A stretch of 33,964 bases of DNA. Source: Oscillibacter sp. Its GTDB lineage: Bacteria; Bacillota; Clostridia; Oscillospirales; Oscillospiraceae. Below the pieces are notes generated by a model. The model saw only the letters and a program-made list of their open reading frames with translations, searched no databases and was not told where the DNA came from. The stretch is taken from NCBI GenBank assembly GCA_014799915.1, contig JAAVHD010000054.1:10837-44800 (forward strand), written 5' to 3'. The stretch's first letter is position 1, and the number at the start of each line of letters is the position of its first letter. Position numbers and translations under genes: made by a program. This document shows positions 15,691-24,780 of the stretch, one piece after another.

Positions 15691-15791
15691 CATCTGTACG
15701 CTGGCTCTTATTCATATGGAGGAGATAAGGGCCGGATCGCAAATGCAGAAATTCTTAAAAAAGCCGACAATTTGAAGGAGGAAACAGATTT

Positions 15792-16967
15792 ATGAAGAAA
15801 CTCATTGCGATGATCCTCGCATCCCTGATGGTCCTGTCCCTGGCCGCCTGCGGCGGTGGAGGCGGCTCCAGTTCCGGTTCCGGCAGCGGCGATATGAAGG
15901 TCGCCATGATCACCGACTCCGGCGACATCACCGACCAGAGCTTCAACCAGACCACTTACGAGACCGCCAAGGCCTGGAGCGAGGCCAACGGCGCCAGCTT
16001 CACCTACTACAAGCCCGAGAAGGACTCCGACGAGGCCCGCAACGCCGCCGTCGACCTGGCTGCCGCTGACGGCGCCAACATCATCATCATGCCCGGCTAC
16101 ATGTTCGCCGCCACCCTGGTGGCCCAGACCAACAACTATCCCGACGTGAAGTTCATCGCCCTGGACGTGGCCGATGGCGACATCTGCGAGAAGGGCGTTG
16201 GCGAAGGCTACGATTACAACCCCTCCAACTGGAATGTCTCCGACTACTATAACACCGACAACACCTACTGCGCCGTTTATCAGGAGCAGATCTCCGGTTA
16301 CATGGCCGGCTACGCCGCCGTCAAGCTGGGCTACCGTCACCTGGGCTTCCTGGGCGGCATGGCTGTCCCCGCTGTCATGCGTTTCGGCTACGGCTATGTC
16401 CAGGGCGCCAACGCTGCCGCTAAGGACCTGGGCGTTTCCGGCGACGTGACCGTGGAGTACGTCTACGGCGGTCAGTTCTATGGCGACGCGGACATCACCG
16501 CCGCTATGGATACCTGGTACAACACCCTGGGCGTTGAGGTAGTCTTCGCCTGCGGCGGCGGCATCTACACCTCCGCTGCTGAGGCTGCTGCCAAGGTGGG
16601 CGGCAAGGTCATCGGCGTGGACTCCGACCAGTCCTCCAAGATCAACGAGTACGGCGCTGACATGACCGTTACCTCCGCCATGAAGGGCCTGGACGCCACC
16701 GTCAACATGGTCCTCACCGATATCAAGGACGGCAAGTGGTCCGATCACGTGGGCAAGATCGAGAGCCTGGGCCTGATCTCCGACGACCCCGCTGAGAACT
16801 ATGTCCAGCTGCCCCGTGCCACCACCCAGTGGGGCGACGGCTTCTCCGAGGATGACTATCTGAACCTGGTCAAGGACATCCATGCCGGTACGATCAGCAT
16901 TTCTGATGACATCTCCGCCATGCCCTCCGTGGACATCACTGTCAACGAGGCCGGCAGCATCAAGTAA
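15792..16967 (+). CDS. BMP-family nucleoside-binding lipoprotein
   Basis: A 391-residue extracytoplasmic substrate-binding lipoprotein of an ABC importer (Bmp/Med/PnrA family). The signal peptide MKKLIAMILASLMVLSLAAC ends in a lipobox whose lipidated residue is Cys20, followed by a Gly/Ser-rich linker and the periplasmic-binding fold starting KVAMITDSGDITDQSFNQ. Family members bind purine and pyrimidine nucleosides, and the nucleoside-cleaving enzymes downstream agree. AAGGAGG lies about 12 bases before the ATG. An intergenic hairpin (17005-17034) separates it from the ATPase gene, probably allowing more binding protein than transporter. Confidence 0.93.
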   Translation: MKKLIAMILASLMVLSLAACGGGGGSSSGSGSGDMKVAMITDSGDITDQSFNQTTYETAKAWSEANGASFTYYKPEKDSDEARNAAVDLAAADGANIIIMPGYMFAATLVAQTNNYPDVKFIALDVADGDICEKGVGEGYDYNPSNWNVSDYYNTDNTYCAVYQEQISGYMAGYAAVKLGYRHLGFLGGMAVPAVMRFGYGYVQGANAAAKDLGVSGDVTVEYVYGGQFYGDADITAAMDTWYNTLGVEVVFACGGGIYTSAAEAAAKVGGKVIGVDSDQSSKINEYGADMTVTSAMKGLDATVNMVLTDIKDGKWSDHVGKIESLGLISDDPAENYVQLPRATTQWGDGFSEDDYLNLVKDIHAGTISISDDISAMPSVDITVNEAGSIK

Positions 16968-17004
16968 TCCGCCCCAGAGGCAAAACAAAGCAAAAAGCGC
17001 AAAA

Positions 17005-17034
17005 GGCAGCGGGAGCGTGAAAGCTCCCGTTGCC
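17005..17034 (+). terminator. Intra-operon attenuating hairpin after the BMP gene
   Basis: GGCAGCGGGAGC pairs with GCTCCCGTTGCC (12 bp, one G-U) around a 6-base loop. The tail TGTTCCCGG is not a strong U-tract, so partial termination or 3'-end protection of the lipoprotein message is more likely than a full stop. Confidence 0.6.
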
Positions 17035-17096
17035 TGTTCCCGGAGGGATTTTTGCACTATTTCAAACTGAAAAATGGAGAAGGAGGCGTGTAACCT

Positions 17097-18626
17097 ATGG
17101 CCGAGTATGCGGTCGAGATGCTGAACATTACCAAGCGTTTCCCCGGCATTATTGCCAATGACAACATCACCTTGCAGCTGAAAAAAGGCGAGATCCACGC
17201 CCTCCTGGGCGAGAACGGCGCCGGAAAATCCACGCTGATGAGCGTGCTTTTCGGTCTGTACCAGCCGGAGGAGGGCGAGATCCGCAAGGACGGCAAAAAG
17301 GTGACCATCAACGATCCCAATGACGCCAACGATCTGGGCATCGGCATGGTCCACCAGCACTTCAAGCTGGTGGAGTGCTTCAGCGTCCTGGACAACATCA
17401 TCCTGGGCGTGGAGACCACCAAGGGCGGCTTCCTCCAGAAGGACGAGGCCCGGAAGAAGGTCCTGGCCCTGTCGGAGAAGTACGGCCTGGCCGTGGACCC
17501 CGACGCCATCATTGAGGACATCACCGTCGGTATGCAGCAGAGAACGGAGATCCTCAAGATGCTCTACCGCGACAACGAGATCCTGATCTTCGACGAGCCC
17601 ACCGCCGTACTTACCCCCCAGGAGATCCAGGAGCTGATGACCATCATGAAGAACCTGGCCGCCGAGGGCAAGAGCATCCTGTTCATCACCCACAAGCTGG
17701 CGGAGATCATGCAGGTGGCCGACCGGTGCAGCGTGCTGCGCAAGGGCAAGTACATTGGCACTGTGGACATCAAGGACTCCACCCCCGAGAGCCTGTCCGC
17801 CATGATGGTGGGCCGGGACGTGAACTTCGTCGTCGAGAAGGAGCCCGCCAAGCCCGGCGACGTGGTGCTGGACATTAAGGGCATGACCGTGGCCTCCAAG
17901 CGGCACAAGAACAACGCCGTGAACAACGTGTCCTTCCAGGTACACCGGGGCGAGATCGTGTGCATCGCGGGTATCGACGGCAACGGCCAGACCGAGTTCG
18001 TTTACGGCCTGAGCGGTCTGGAGCCCCTCAAGAGCGGCACCATCGCCATGAACGGCGTGGACATCACCCACATGCCCATCCGCAAGCGTCTGACCTCCGG
18101 CATGAGCCATATCCCCGAGGACCGGCACAAGCACGGCCTGGTGCTGGACTACTCCCTGGAGGACAACATCGTGCTCCAGCGGTACTTTGAGCCCCAGTTC
18201 ACCAGCAAGGCGGGCTTCCTGAAGCGGAAGGCCATCCGGGAGTACGCCAACCGGCTTATCGAGCAGTACGACGTGCGCTCCGGCCAGGGTCCCATCACCA
18301 AGGCCCGGTCCATGTCCGGCGGCAACCAGCAGAAGGCCATCATCGCCCGGGAGATCGACAAGGACCCGGAGCTGCTCATCGCCGTGCAGCCCACCCGAGG
18401 CCTGGACGTGGGCGCTATTGAGTACATCCACAAGCAGCTGGTGGCCCAGCGGGACGCCGGGAAGGGCGTGCTGCTGGTGAGCCTGGAGCTGGACGAGGTC
18501 ATGAACGTGTCCGACCGCATCCTGGTGATGTACGAGGGCGAGATCGTGGGCGAGTTTGACCCGAAGACCGTCACGGTGGAGGAACTGGGCCTCTACATGG
18601 CCGGTTCCAAGAGAAAGGAGGCCTGA
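17097..18626 (+). CDS. Nucleoside ABC transporter ATPase, two fused ABC domains
   Basis: A 509-residue ATPase with two tandem ABC domains, the usual form for BMP-linked nucleoside importers (NupO/YufO type). Domain 1: Walker A GENGAGKST (38-46), Walker B ILIFDEPTA (162-170). Its signature loop reads VGMQQR (about 144-149) instead of LSGGQ, as is usual in this family. Domain 2: a degenerate P-loop AGIDGNGQTEF (about 291-301) lacking the Lys, then a canonical signature MSGGNQQK (406-413) and LLIAVQPTRGLD. The composite ATP sites therefore use opposite halves. AGGAGG precedes the ATG. It lies directly upstream of the permease genes and belongs to the salvage operon. Confidence 0.95.
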   Translation: MAEYAVEMLNITKRFPGIIANDNITLQLKKGEIHALLGENGAGKSTLMSVLFGLYQPEEGEIRKDGKKVTINDPNDANDLGIGMVHQHFKLVECFSVLDNIILGVETTKGGFLQKDEARKKVLALSEKYGLAVDPDAIIEDITVGMQQRTEILKMLYRDNEILIFDEPTAVLTPQEIQELMTIMKNLAAEGKSILFITHKLAEIMQVADRCSVLRKGKYIGTVDIKDSTPESLSAMMVGRDVNFVVEKEPAKPGDVVLDIKGMTVASKRHKNNAVNNVSFQVHRGEIVCIAGIDGNGQTEFVYGLSGLEPLKSGTIAMNGVDITHMPIRKRLTSGMSHIPEDRHKHGLVLDYSLEDNIVLQRYFEPQFTSKAGFLKRKAIREYANRLIEQYDVRSGQGPITKARSMSGGNQQKAIIAREIDKDPELLIAVQPTRGLDVGAIEYIHKQLVAQRDAGKGVLLVSLELDEVMNVSDRILVMYEGEIVGEFDPKTVTVEELGLYMAGSKRKEA

Positions 18627-18632
18627 GGTATC

Positions 18633-19760
18633 GTGAGTCAGGATCTGAAGAAGAAAGAGAGCATTCTGCGCAACGCGGGCTTCCAGACCATTCTGGCGTC
18701 CCTGCTGTGCATCGTTCTGGGCCTGCTGATCGGCTTTATCGTGCTGCTGTGCATCAATCCCGGCGGCGCGGTGGGAGCCATCGCGGCCATTTTGAAGAAC
18801 TTCCTCTACTACCCCAGCGCCGCGGCGGCCACAAAGTATTTCGGTACTACCCTGGTCAACGCTTCCGCGCTGCTGATGTGCTCGCTGTCGGTGCTGTTCG
18901 CCTACAAGGTGGGCCTGTTCAACATCGGCGCGGCGGGCCAGTACGTGGTGGGCGCGGGCGCGTGCCTGTACTTCGCCCTGTCGCTGAAGATGCCCTGGAT
19001 CGTGTGCCTGCTCGCGGCGGTGGTGTTCGCGGCCCTGGTGGGCGGCATCTCCGGTGCGCTGAAGGCATACTTCAACGTCAACGAGGTCATCTCCTGCATC
19101 ATGCTCAACTGGATCTCCCTGTACTGCGTGAACATGCTGCTCACCGGCGTCAAGGAGCAATCCACTCCCTACACCACCCCCCTGTCCACCGGCAACAAGG
19201 GCGCGCTGCTGCCCTCTCTGGGACTGGATAAGCTGTTCTCCAACAACGAGTTCGTCACCATCGGCCTGCCGCTGGCGGTCATTATGGCGATCCTGGTGTG
19301 GGTGGTGCTGGAAAAGACCAAGTTCGGCTACGAGCTGAAGGCCACGGGCCTGAACAAGCACGCCGCCAAGTACTGCGGCATGAAGGAGCAGCGTAACATC
19401 ATCCTCACCATGATGATCGCCGGGGGCCTCTCGGGCTTTGCGGCGGGCATCTACTACCTCACCGGTATCGAGCAGTGGATGGTGCAGCAGACCAGCGTGC
19501 CGGCCATGGGCTTCAACGGCATCGCCGCCGCCTTCCTGGGCGGCCTGCACCCCATCGGCACCATCTTCGCTTCCTATTTCATCCAGCATATCACCAGCGG
19601 CGGCACGTACGTGGACAAGAGCATGTACTGTGCCCAGATCTCGGATCTGATCTCCGCGTTCATTATTTACCTGTGCGGCTTCGTCCTGTTCTTCCGGCTG
19701 TGGCTCAACCGCTATCTGGATAAGCGGGACGAGAAGGCGAAGAAAGGAGGCAATGCGTAA
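18633..19760 (+). CDS. Nucleoside ABC transporter permease 1
   Basis: A 375-residue multi-spanning permease of the branched-chain amino acid/BMP type (BPD_transp_2). Repeated hydrophobic helices are visible, beginning TILASLLCIVLGLLIGFIV, and the family loop GLNKHAAKYCGM, which contacts the ATPase, is present. The GTG start follows AAGGAGG, which overlaps the end of the ATPase gene. It overlaps the second permease by a single base (TAATG), so the two subunits are translationally coupled in equal amounts, as expected for a heterodimeric pore. Confidence 0.93.
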   Translation: MSQDLKKKESILRNAGFQTILASLLCIVLGLLIGFIVLLCINPGGAVGAIAAILKNFLYYPSAAAATKYFGTTLVNASALLMCSLSVLFAYKVGLFNIGAAGQYVVGAGACLYFALSLKMPWIVCLLAAVVFAALVGGISGALKAYFNVNEVISCIMLNWISLYCVNMLLTGVKEQSTPYTTPLSTGNKGALLPSLGLDKLFSNNEFVTIGLPLAVIMAILVWVVLEKTKFGYELKATGLNKHAAKYCGMKEQRNIILTMMIAGGLSGFAAGIYYLTGIEQWMVQQTSVPAMGFNGIAAAFLGGLHPIGTIFASYFIQHITSGGTYVDKSMYCAQISDLISAFIIYLCGFVLFFRLWLNRYLDKRDEKAKKGGNA

Positions 19761-20698
19761 TGGTGCTTCTGATCCAATACACCCTGATTTTTGCTTCCGT
19801 GCTGGTGCTGGTGGCACTGGGCGGCTGCTTCTCTGAGCACAGCGGCGTCATCAACATCGGTCTGGAGGGCATCATGGTCATGGGCGCCCTGGGCGGCGCT
19901 CTGGCGATGAAATACGCCACCGGCGTGCCCGCTATCGTGATGATCCTGCTGGTCATCATCGCCTCTGTGGGCGTGGGGATGATCTTCTCCCTGCTGCTGG
20001 GCGTGGCGGCCATCCGCTTCAACGCGGACCAGACTCTGGTCGGCACGGCTTTGAACCTGCTGGGCCCCGCCGCCGCCGTGGTGCTGGTGCGGGCCATCAA
20101 CATGGCCGAGAGCGCCGACAACGTGTCCTCCACCGTGGCTTACGGCCAGGCGAAGAAGGCGTTTTTCCTGAACATCGGCCGGTTTGAGTTCAACTGGTTC
20201 ATGCTCATCGCCCTGCTGGTGCTCATCGCGTCCTATGTGGTGCTGTACAAGACCAAGTTCGGCCTGCGGCTCATGGCCTGCGGCGAGCACCCCCAGGCGG
20301 CGGACTCCGTGGGTATCAATGTGTACAAGATGCGCTACGCGGGCGTGCTGATCTCCGGCGCGCTGGGCGGACTGGGCGGACTGGTGTACATCACCGCCGG
20401 CGTCAGCGAGTGGAAGTTTGAAAACGGCGTGGCCGGCTTTGGCTTCCTGGCCCTGGCGGTCATGATCTTCGGTCAGTGGAAGCCCGTCAACATCGGTCTG
20501 GCGGCGCTGCTGTTCGGTTTGTTCCGGGCGCTGTCCAACGTGTACACCGGCTTCCCCACGCTGCGGGATCTGAACCTGCCCAGTACAGTGTACAACATGC
20601 TCCCCTATATCATCTCCCTGGTGGTGCTGGTGTTTGTCTCCAAGACGTCCAAGGCTCCCAAGGCGGAAGGTATCCCATACGATAAGGGGCAGCGGTAA
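19760..20698 (+). CDS. Nucleoside ABC transporter permease 2
   Basis: A 312-residue second permease subunit of the same importer. It opens in a membrane helix (MVLLIQYTLIFASVLVLVAL), followed by SGVINIGLEGIMVMGALGG, a signature of BMP-system permeases, and the cytoplasmic coupling loop FGLRLMACGEHPQAADSVGI. About eight hydrophobic segments are apparent. Its ATG shares a base with the stop codon of permease 1. An 18-bp hairpin follows before the uridine phosphorylase gene, separating the transport module from the catabolic genes. Confidence 0.93.
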   Translation: MVLLIQYTLIFASVLVLVALGGCFSEHSGVINIGLEGIMVMGALGGALAMKYATGVPAIVMILLVIIASVGVGMIFSLLLGVAAIRFNADQTLVGTALNLLGPAAAVVLVRAINMAESADNVSSTVAYGQAKKAFFLNIGRFEFNWFMLIALLVLIASYVVLYKTKFGLRLMACGEHPQAADSVGINVYKMRYAGVLISGALGGLGGLVYITAGVSEWKFENGVAGFGFLALAVMIFGQWKPVNIGLAALLFGLFRALSNVYTGFPTLRDLNLPSTVYNMLPYIISLVVLVFVSKTSKAPKAEGIPYDKGQR

Positions 20699-20706
20699 AC
20701 CATGGT

Positions 20707-20744
20707 TTATTACAGCGGCAATTAAATAATTGCCGCTGTAATAA
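20707..20744 (+). terminator. Strong intercistronic hairpin between transporter and salvage genes
   Basis: A perfect 18-bp stem (20707-20724 with 20727-20744) surrounds a two-base centre in the 72-base gap before udp. No U-tract follows (CTTCGTAG), so it is probably an mRNA-stability or processing element, or a partial terminator, rather than an operon end. Confidence 0.6.
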
Positions 20745-20770
20745 CTTCGTAGAAGGATGAGTGAAGAACG

Positions 20771-21553
20771 ATGAAAAACTATTCTGAGGACGCCAGCCGC
20801 CTCTATCATATCCAGGTGGCACCCGGCGAGGTGGGACGCTATGTGATCCTGCCCGGCGACCCCAAGCGCTGCGCAAAGATCGCCCAGTATTTTGACGATC
20901 CGGTGATGATCGCCGACAGCCGGGAGTATGTGACCTACACCGGCACCCTGGACGGGGTGAAGGTCAGCGTCACCTCCACAGGTATCGGCGGCCCCTCCGC
21001 CTCCATCGCCATGGAGGAGCTGGTGCGGTGCGGCGCGGATACTTTTCTGCGCGTCGGCACCTGCGGCGGGATGCAGACCCCGGTGAAAAGCGGCGACATC
21101 GTGGTCGCCACCGGCGCCATCCGCATGGAGGGCACCAGCCGGGAGTACGCTCCCATCGAGTTCCCCGCCGTGGCGGACCTGGAGGTCACAAACGCCCTGG
21201 TGGCCGCGGCCAGGAGCAAGGGCTTCGATTTCCACACCGGCGTGGTCCAGTGCAAGGACTCCTTTTATGGGCAGCACGAGCCGGAAGTCAAGCCGGTGAG
21301 TTATGAACTGCTCAATAAGTGGGAAGCATGGAAACGTCTGGGCTGTCTGGCCTCCGAGATGGAGTCGGCGGCGCTGTTCGTGGTGGCCAGCGCGCTGAAG
21401 GTGCGCTGCGGGTCCTGCTTCCTGGTGGTTGCCAACCAGGAGCGGGAGAAGTTAGGACTGGACAACCCCGTGGTCCACGACACCGACGGGGCCATCCAGG
21501 TGGCCGTGGAGGCCATCCGGAACCTGATCCGGGCGGACCAGAAAACCAAATAA
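20771..21553 (+). CDS. udp: Uridine phosphorylase
   Basis: A 260-residue NP-I family nucleoside phosphorylase, closest in pattern to bacterial uridine phosphorylase: it splits uridine with phosphate into uracil and ribose-1-phosphate. Signatures: VILPGDPKR (GDP at 29-31), [14 protein letters not shown] (from 71), LRVGTCGG (from 93), the pyrimidine-specific insert [10 protein letters not shown] (161-170), and EMES at 196-199, where Glu and Met hold the ribose. The start lies after a GATGAGTGAAG stretch with a weak site. It follows the permeases and precedes deoC and cdd, matching a pyrimidine nucleoside salvage operon. Confidence 0.94.
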   Translation: MKNYSEDASRLYHIQVAPGEVGRYVILPGDPKRCAKIAQYFDDPVMIADSREYVTYTGTLDGVKVSVTSTGIGGPSASIAMEELVRCGADTFLRVGTCGGMQTPVKSGDIVVATGAIRMEGTSREYAPIEFPAVADLEVTNALVAAARSKGFDFHTGVVQCKDSFYGQHEPEVKPVSYELLNKWEAWKRLGCLASEMESAALFVVASALKVRCGSCFLVVANQEREKLGLDNPVVHDTDGAIQVAVEAIRNLIRADQKTK

Positions 21554-21571
21554 GATGGAGGAGACTTTTCC

Positions 21572-22240
21572 ATGATGGATGTCAAAGAAATTCTCAAGCA
21601 TGTAGACCACACCCTGCTGCTCCAGCCCTCCACCTGGGCGGAGATCAAGCAGATCTGCGACGACGCCGTGAAGTACGGCACCGCCTCCGTGTGCATCCCG
21701 CCCTGCTATGTGAAGGAGGCGGCCGACTATTTGCAGGGCAAAATGGCCGTCTGCACCGTCATCGGCTTCCCCAACGGCAACGTGACCACCGCCGTCAAGG
21801 AGTTCGAGACGAAGGACGCCATTGCCAACGGCGCGTCGGAGATCGACATGGTCATCAACATCGGCTGGCTGCGGGACGGACGTTATGACCTGGTGGAGAA
21901 TGAGATCCGCACGCTGAAGGCGGCCTGCGGGGACAAGATCCTGAAGGTCATTATTGAGACTTGCCTGTTGACCGACGAGGAGAAGGTCAAGATGTGCGAG
22001 CTGGTCACCAACGCCGGTGCGGACTATATCAAGACCTCCACCGGCTTCTCCAAGGCCGGAGCCACCTTCGCGGATGTGGAGCTGTTTGCAAAACACGTAG
22101 GCCCCAACGTGAAGATCAAGGCTGCGGGCGGCATCTCCTCCCTGGACGACGCGGAGAAGTTCCTTGCCCTGGGCGCGGACCGACTGGGCACCAGTCGGAT
22201 CGTCAAGATCGTGAAGAACGAAGAGGCCTCCGGCTATTGA
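21572..22240 (+). CDS. deoC: Deoxyribose-phosphate aldolase
   Basis: A 222-residue class I aldolase cleaving 2-deoxyribose-5-phosphate to acetaldehyde and glyceraldehyde-3-phosphate. The Schiff-base Lys154 is in DYIKTSTGF, the catalytic Lys184 in VKIKAAGGI, and Asp92 is in [12 protein letters not shown]. Length is typical. GGAGGAG lies upstream of the ATG-ATG pair; either could be used, and the first is chosen. In this operon it consumes the deoxyribose phosphate released from deoxynucleosides after DeoB action. Confidence 0.96.
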   Translation: MMDVKEILKHVDHTLLLQPSTWAEIKQICDDAVKYGTASVCIPPCYVKEAADYLQGKMAVCTVIGFPNGNVTTAVKEFETKDAIANGASEIDMVINIGWLRDGRYDLVENEIRTLKAACGDKILKVIIETCLLTDEEKVKMCELVTNAGADYIKTSTGFSKAGATFADVELFAKHVGPNVKIKAAGGISSLDDAEKFLALGADRLGTSRIVKIVKNEEASGY

Positions 22241-22255
22241 GAGGAGCGGTGCGCA

Positions 22256-22675
22256 GTGGAAAAGGCACTTGTGCAAAAGCTGATCGACACAGCCATTGAG
22301 CAGCTGAACTTCTCCTACACTCCCTATTCCCATTTCAAGGTAGGAGCCGCGCTGCTGGCCAAAAACGGGACGATCTACGGCGGCTGCAACATTGAGAACG
22401 CCGCCTACACGCCCACCAACTGCGCCGAGCGGACTGCCTTCTTCAAGGCTGTCAGCGAGGGCGTGCGGACCTTCGACGCTATCTGCGTCGTGGGCGGCAA
22501 GGATGGCGTGCTGACGGAGTACGCCGCCCCCTGCGGCGTGTGCCGTCAGGTGATGATGGAGTTCTGCGATCCGGACAGCTTCCAGGTCATTCTGGCCACC
22601 AGCCGGGAGCAGTACGACGTCTACACCCTGCGGGAGCTGCTGCCTCTGGGCTTCGGACCGGCAAATCTGGCATAA
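22256..22675 (+). CDS. cdd: Cytidine deaminase
   Basis: A 139-residue homotetrameric-type cytidine deaminase converting (deoxy)cytidine to (deoxy)uridine, which then feeds the uridine phosphorylase. Zinc ligands Cys56 (with the proton-shuttle Glu58 in CAERTAF), Cys93 and Cys96 (PCGVCRQ) are all present. The substrate loop [13 protein letters not shown] and the ribose-binding NIENAAY are normal. It uses a GTG start after GAGAGGAG; the gap from deoC is 15 bases. Confidence 0.96.
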   Translation: MEKALVQKLIDTAIEQLNFSYTPYSHFKVGAALLAKNGTIYGGCNIENAAYTPTNCAERTAFFKAVSEGVRTFDAICVVGGKDGVLTEYAAPCGVCRQVMMEFCDPDSFQVILATSREQYDVYTLRELLPLGFGPANLA

Positions 22676-22688
22676 TACAAAAAAATTT

Positions 22689-22722
22689 CAGCCCTCCCCG
22701 GTATCCTTGCCGGGGAGGGCTG
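22689..22722. terminator. Stem-loop between cdd and deoB
   Basis: CAGCCCTCCCCGG and CCGGGGAGGGCTG pair perfectly over 13 bp with an 8-base loop. On the minus strand it is followed by AAATTTTTTTG, i.e. the shape of an intrinsic terminator for antisense transcription. On the plus strand it is preceded by the A-run and followed by GAAAGAAAAG, so salvage mRNA would likely read through. Confidence 0.6.
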
Positions 22723-22745
22723 GAAAGAAAAGAGGGAAAACCGAT

Positions 22746-23939
22746 ATGAGCGAGTATAAACGGGTATTCGTCGTTGTTCTGGACTCCCTGGGGATCGGCG
22801 CTATGCCGGACTCCCCCAGCTTCGGCGACAACGGCGTGGATACCTTCGGACATATTCTGGAGCGCATGGGGAAGCTGGATATCCCCAACCTGCAAAAGCT
22901 GGGGATGCTGAACCTGCATCCCGGCGGAGAGATGAAGGGTGTGGAGCGGCCCATGGGGCGCTATATGCGCATCGCCGAGGCCAGCAACGCCAAGGACACC
23001 ATGGCGGGCCACTGGGAGATGATGGGCATCCACACCACCAGCCCCTTCCGCACCTTCACCGACACCGGATTCCCGCCGGAGCTGGTGGCGGAGCTGGAGA
23101 AGCGCTGCGGCAAGCGGGTCATCGGCAACAAGAGCGCCAGCGGCACGGAGATCCTGGAGGAGCTGGCGGAGGAGGAGATCAATACCGGCGCGATGATCGT
23201 CTACACCTCCGCCGACTCGGTGCTGCAGATTTGCGGCAACGAGGAGACCTTTGATCTGCAAAACCTGTACCGCTGCTGCGAGATCGCCCGGGAGATCACC
23301 CTGTCCCGTGACGAGTGGCGGGTGGGCCGCGTCATCGCCCGGCCTTATGTGGGAAAGAAGAAGGGCGAGTTCAAGCGCACCAGCAACCGCCACGACTACG
23401 CCCTCAAGCCCACGGGCCTGACCACGCTGAATGTGATGAAGGACGCGGGCTTGGACGTCATCGGCGTGGGGAAGATCAACGACATCTTCTGCGGCGAGGG
23501 CATCACCGAGACCTACCACTCCAACAGCTCTGTCCACGGCATGGAGCAGACCATTGAGCTGGCCGGAAAGGATTTCCACGGCCTCTGCTTCACCAATCTG
23601 GTGGACTTTGACGCCCTGTGGGGCCACCGCCGGAATGTACAGGGCTACGGCGAGGAGATCGAGAAGTTTGACAAGAACCTGGGCGTGCTGCTGGAGAAGC
23701 TGCGGGAGGACGATCTGCTGATCCTCACAGCGGACCACGGCAACGACCCCACCTACACCGGTACGGACCACACCCGTGAGTATGTGCCCTTTGTAGCCTA
23801 TTCCCGGAAGATGGCAGAGGGCGGCGCGCTGGAGGAAGCGGACACCTTCGCGGTGATCGGCGCTTCCATCGCGGAGAATTTTGGCCTTGCCATGCCGGAG
23901 GGGACCATCGGGCGGTCCATCCTGGATAAGCTGGTCTGA
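22746..23939 (+). CDS. deoB: Phosphopentomutase
   Basis: A 397-residue alkaline-phosphatase-superfamily mutase interconverting (deoxy)ribose-1-phosphate and -5-phosphate, which links the nucleoside phosphorylases to DeoC and the pentose phosphate pathway. The metal-binding Asp13 is in [13 protein letters not shown], and the second metal cluster is [19 protein letters not shown] from residue 330. The phosphorylated Thr region [11 protein letters not shown] is intact. The ATG at 22746 is supported by AGAGGG about 9 bases upstream; in-frame codons further upstream run into the preceding hairpin. Confidence 0.96.
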   Translation: MSEYKRVFVVVLDSLGIGAMPDSPSFGDNGVDTFGHILERMGKLDIPNLQKLGMLNLHPGGEMKGVERPMGRYMRIAEASNAKDTMAGHWEMMGIHTTSPFRTFTDTGFPPELVAELEKRCGKRVIGNKSASGTEILEELAEEEINTGAMIVYTSADSVLQICGNEETFDLQNLYRCCEIAREITLSRDEWRVGRVIARPYVGKKKGEFKRTSNRHDYALKPTGLTTLNVMKDAGLDVIGVGKINDIFCGEGITETYHSNSSVHGMEQTIELAGKDFHGLCFTNLVDFDALWGHRRNVQGYGEEIEKFDKNLGVLLEKLREDDLLILTADHGNDPTYTGTDHTREYVPFVAYSRKMAEGGALEEADTFAVIGASIAENFGLAMPEGTIGRSILDKLV

Positions 23940-23958
23940 GAAGCGAAAGGAGCAACGG

Positions 23959-24780
23959 ATGAACGATATATACCGCAAGCTGATGACATGCCTGGAGAGC
24001 GTCCGGGCGAAGACAGATTTCAAGCCAGAGGTGGCTTTGATCCTGGGCTCCGGCCTGGGCGACTACGCCGACGGGATCAAAATCGAGCAGACCATTGATT
24101 ACACCGAGATCGAGGGCTTCCCCACCTCCACGGTGGCGGGGCACAAGGGCCGGTTTGTCCTCGGCTATGTGCAGGATGTGCCGGTGGTCATCATGCAGGG
24201 CCGGGTCCACTACTATGAGGGCTACCCCATGTCCGACGTGGTGCTGCCCACCCGGCTGATGGGCCTCATGGGAGCGAAAAAGCTGGTGCTCACCAATGCG
24301 GCGGGGGGCGTGAACACCTCCTTCCACCCCGGCTGCTTCATGCTGCTGACAGACCACATCACCACCGGCATCCCCTCCCCGCTGATCGGGCCGAATCTGG
24401 ATGAGCTGGGTCCCCGCTTCCCCGATATGAGCGAGGTCTACAGTCTGCGGATGCGGGAGATCATCAAGAAAGAGGCGGAGAAGCTGAACATCCCTCTGGA
24501 GGAGGGCGTGTACGTCCAGCTCACCGGCCCCGCCTATGAGACCCCCGCCGAGGTGCGTGTGTGCCGCGTCTGGGGCGGCGACGCGGTGGGCATGAGCACC
24601 GCCTGCGAGGCCTTGGCCGCCAGACACATGGGTCTGGAGGTGTGCGGCATCTCCTGCATCACCAATATGGCCGCGGGCATCTCCAAGCAGCCGCTGGATC
24701 ACAAGGAGGTTCAGGAGACGGCGGACCGGGTGGCGGTACAGTTCAAGCAGCTTGTGACCGCCGTAGTCAGTAATATCTGA
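23959..24780 (+). CDS. Purine nucleoside phosphorylase (trimeric type)
   Basis: A 273-residue trimeric purine nucleoside phosphorylase releasing hypoxanthine or guanine plus (deoxy)ribose-1-phosphate. Phosphate-binding LGSGLGDYAD (from 29) and HKGRFVLG (62-69), then IMQGRVHYYEGYP (78-90), LTNAAGGVN (111-119), GPAYETPAEV (190-199) and the base-binding ITNMAAG (234-240) are all present. The family's GMSTVPE reads GMSTACE here, a mild variation. The ATG at 23959 has AAAGGAG 7 bases before it. It shares one base with the following lactonase gene. Confidence 0.95.
   Translation: MNDIYRKLMTCLESVRAKTDFKPEVALILGSGLGDYADGIKIEQTIDYTEIEGFPTSTVAGHKGRFVLGYVQDVPVVIMQGRVHYYEGYPMSDVVLPTRLMGLMGAKKLVLTNAAGGVNTSFHPGCFMLLTDHITTGIPSPLIGPNLDELGPRFPDMSEVYSLRMREIIKKEAEKLNIPLEEGVYVQLTGPAYETPAEVRVCRVWGGDAVGMSTACEALAARHMGLEVCGISCITNMAAGISKQPLDHKEVQETADRVAVQFKQLVTAVVSNI

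Noticed and set aside
15708-19817. A very long (about 1,370-codon) open frame on the minus strand across the BMP transporter genes
   Set aside because: It is antisense to four well-supported genes with recognisable motifs, its translation is His/Gly/Val/Asp-rich without domains, and it arises from the GC-biased third positions of the sense codons.
19712-21277. A 521-codon minus-strand frame across permease 2 and udp
   Set aside because: Antisense shadow spanning two real genes and the hairpin between them; no motif and no start site.
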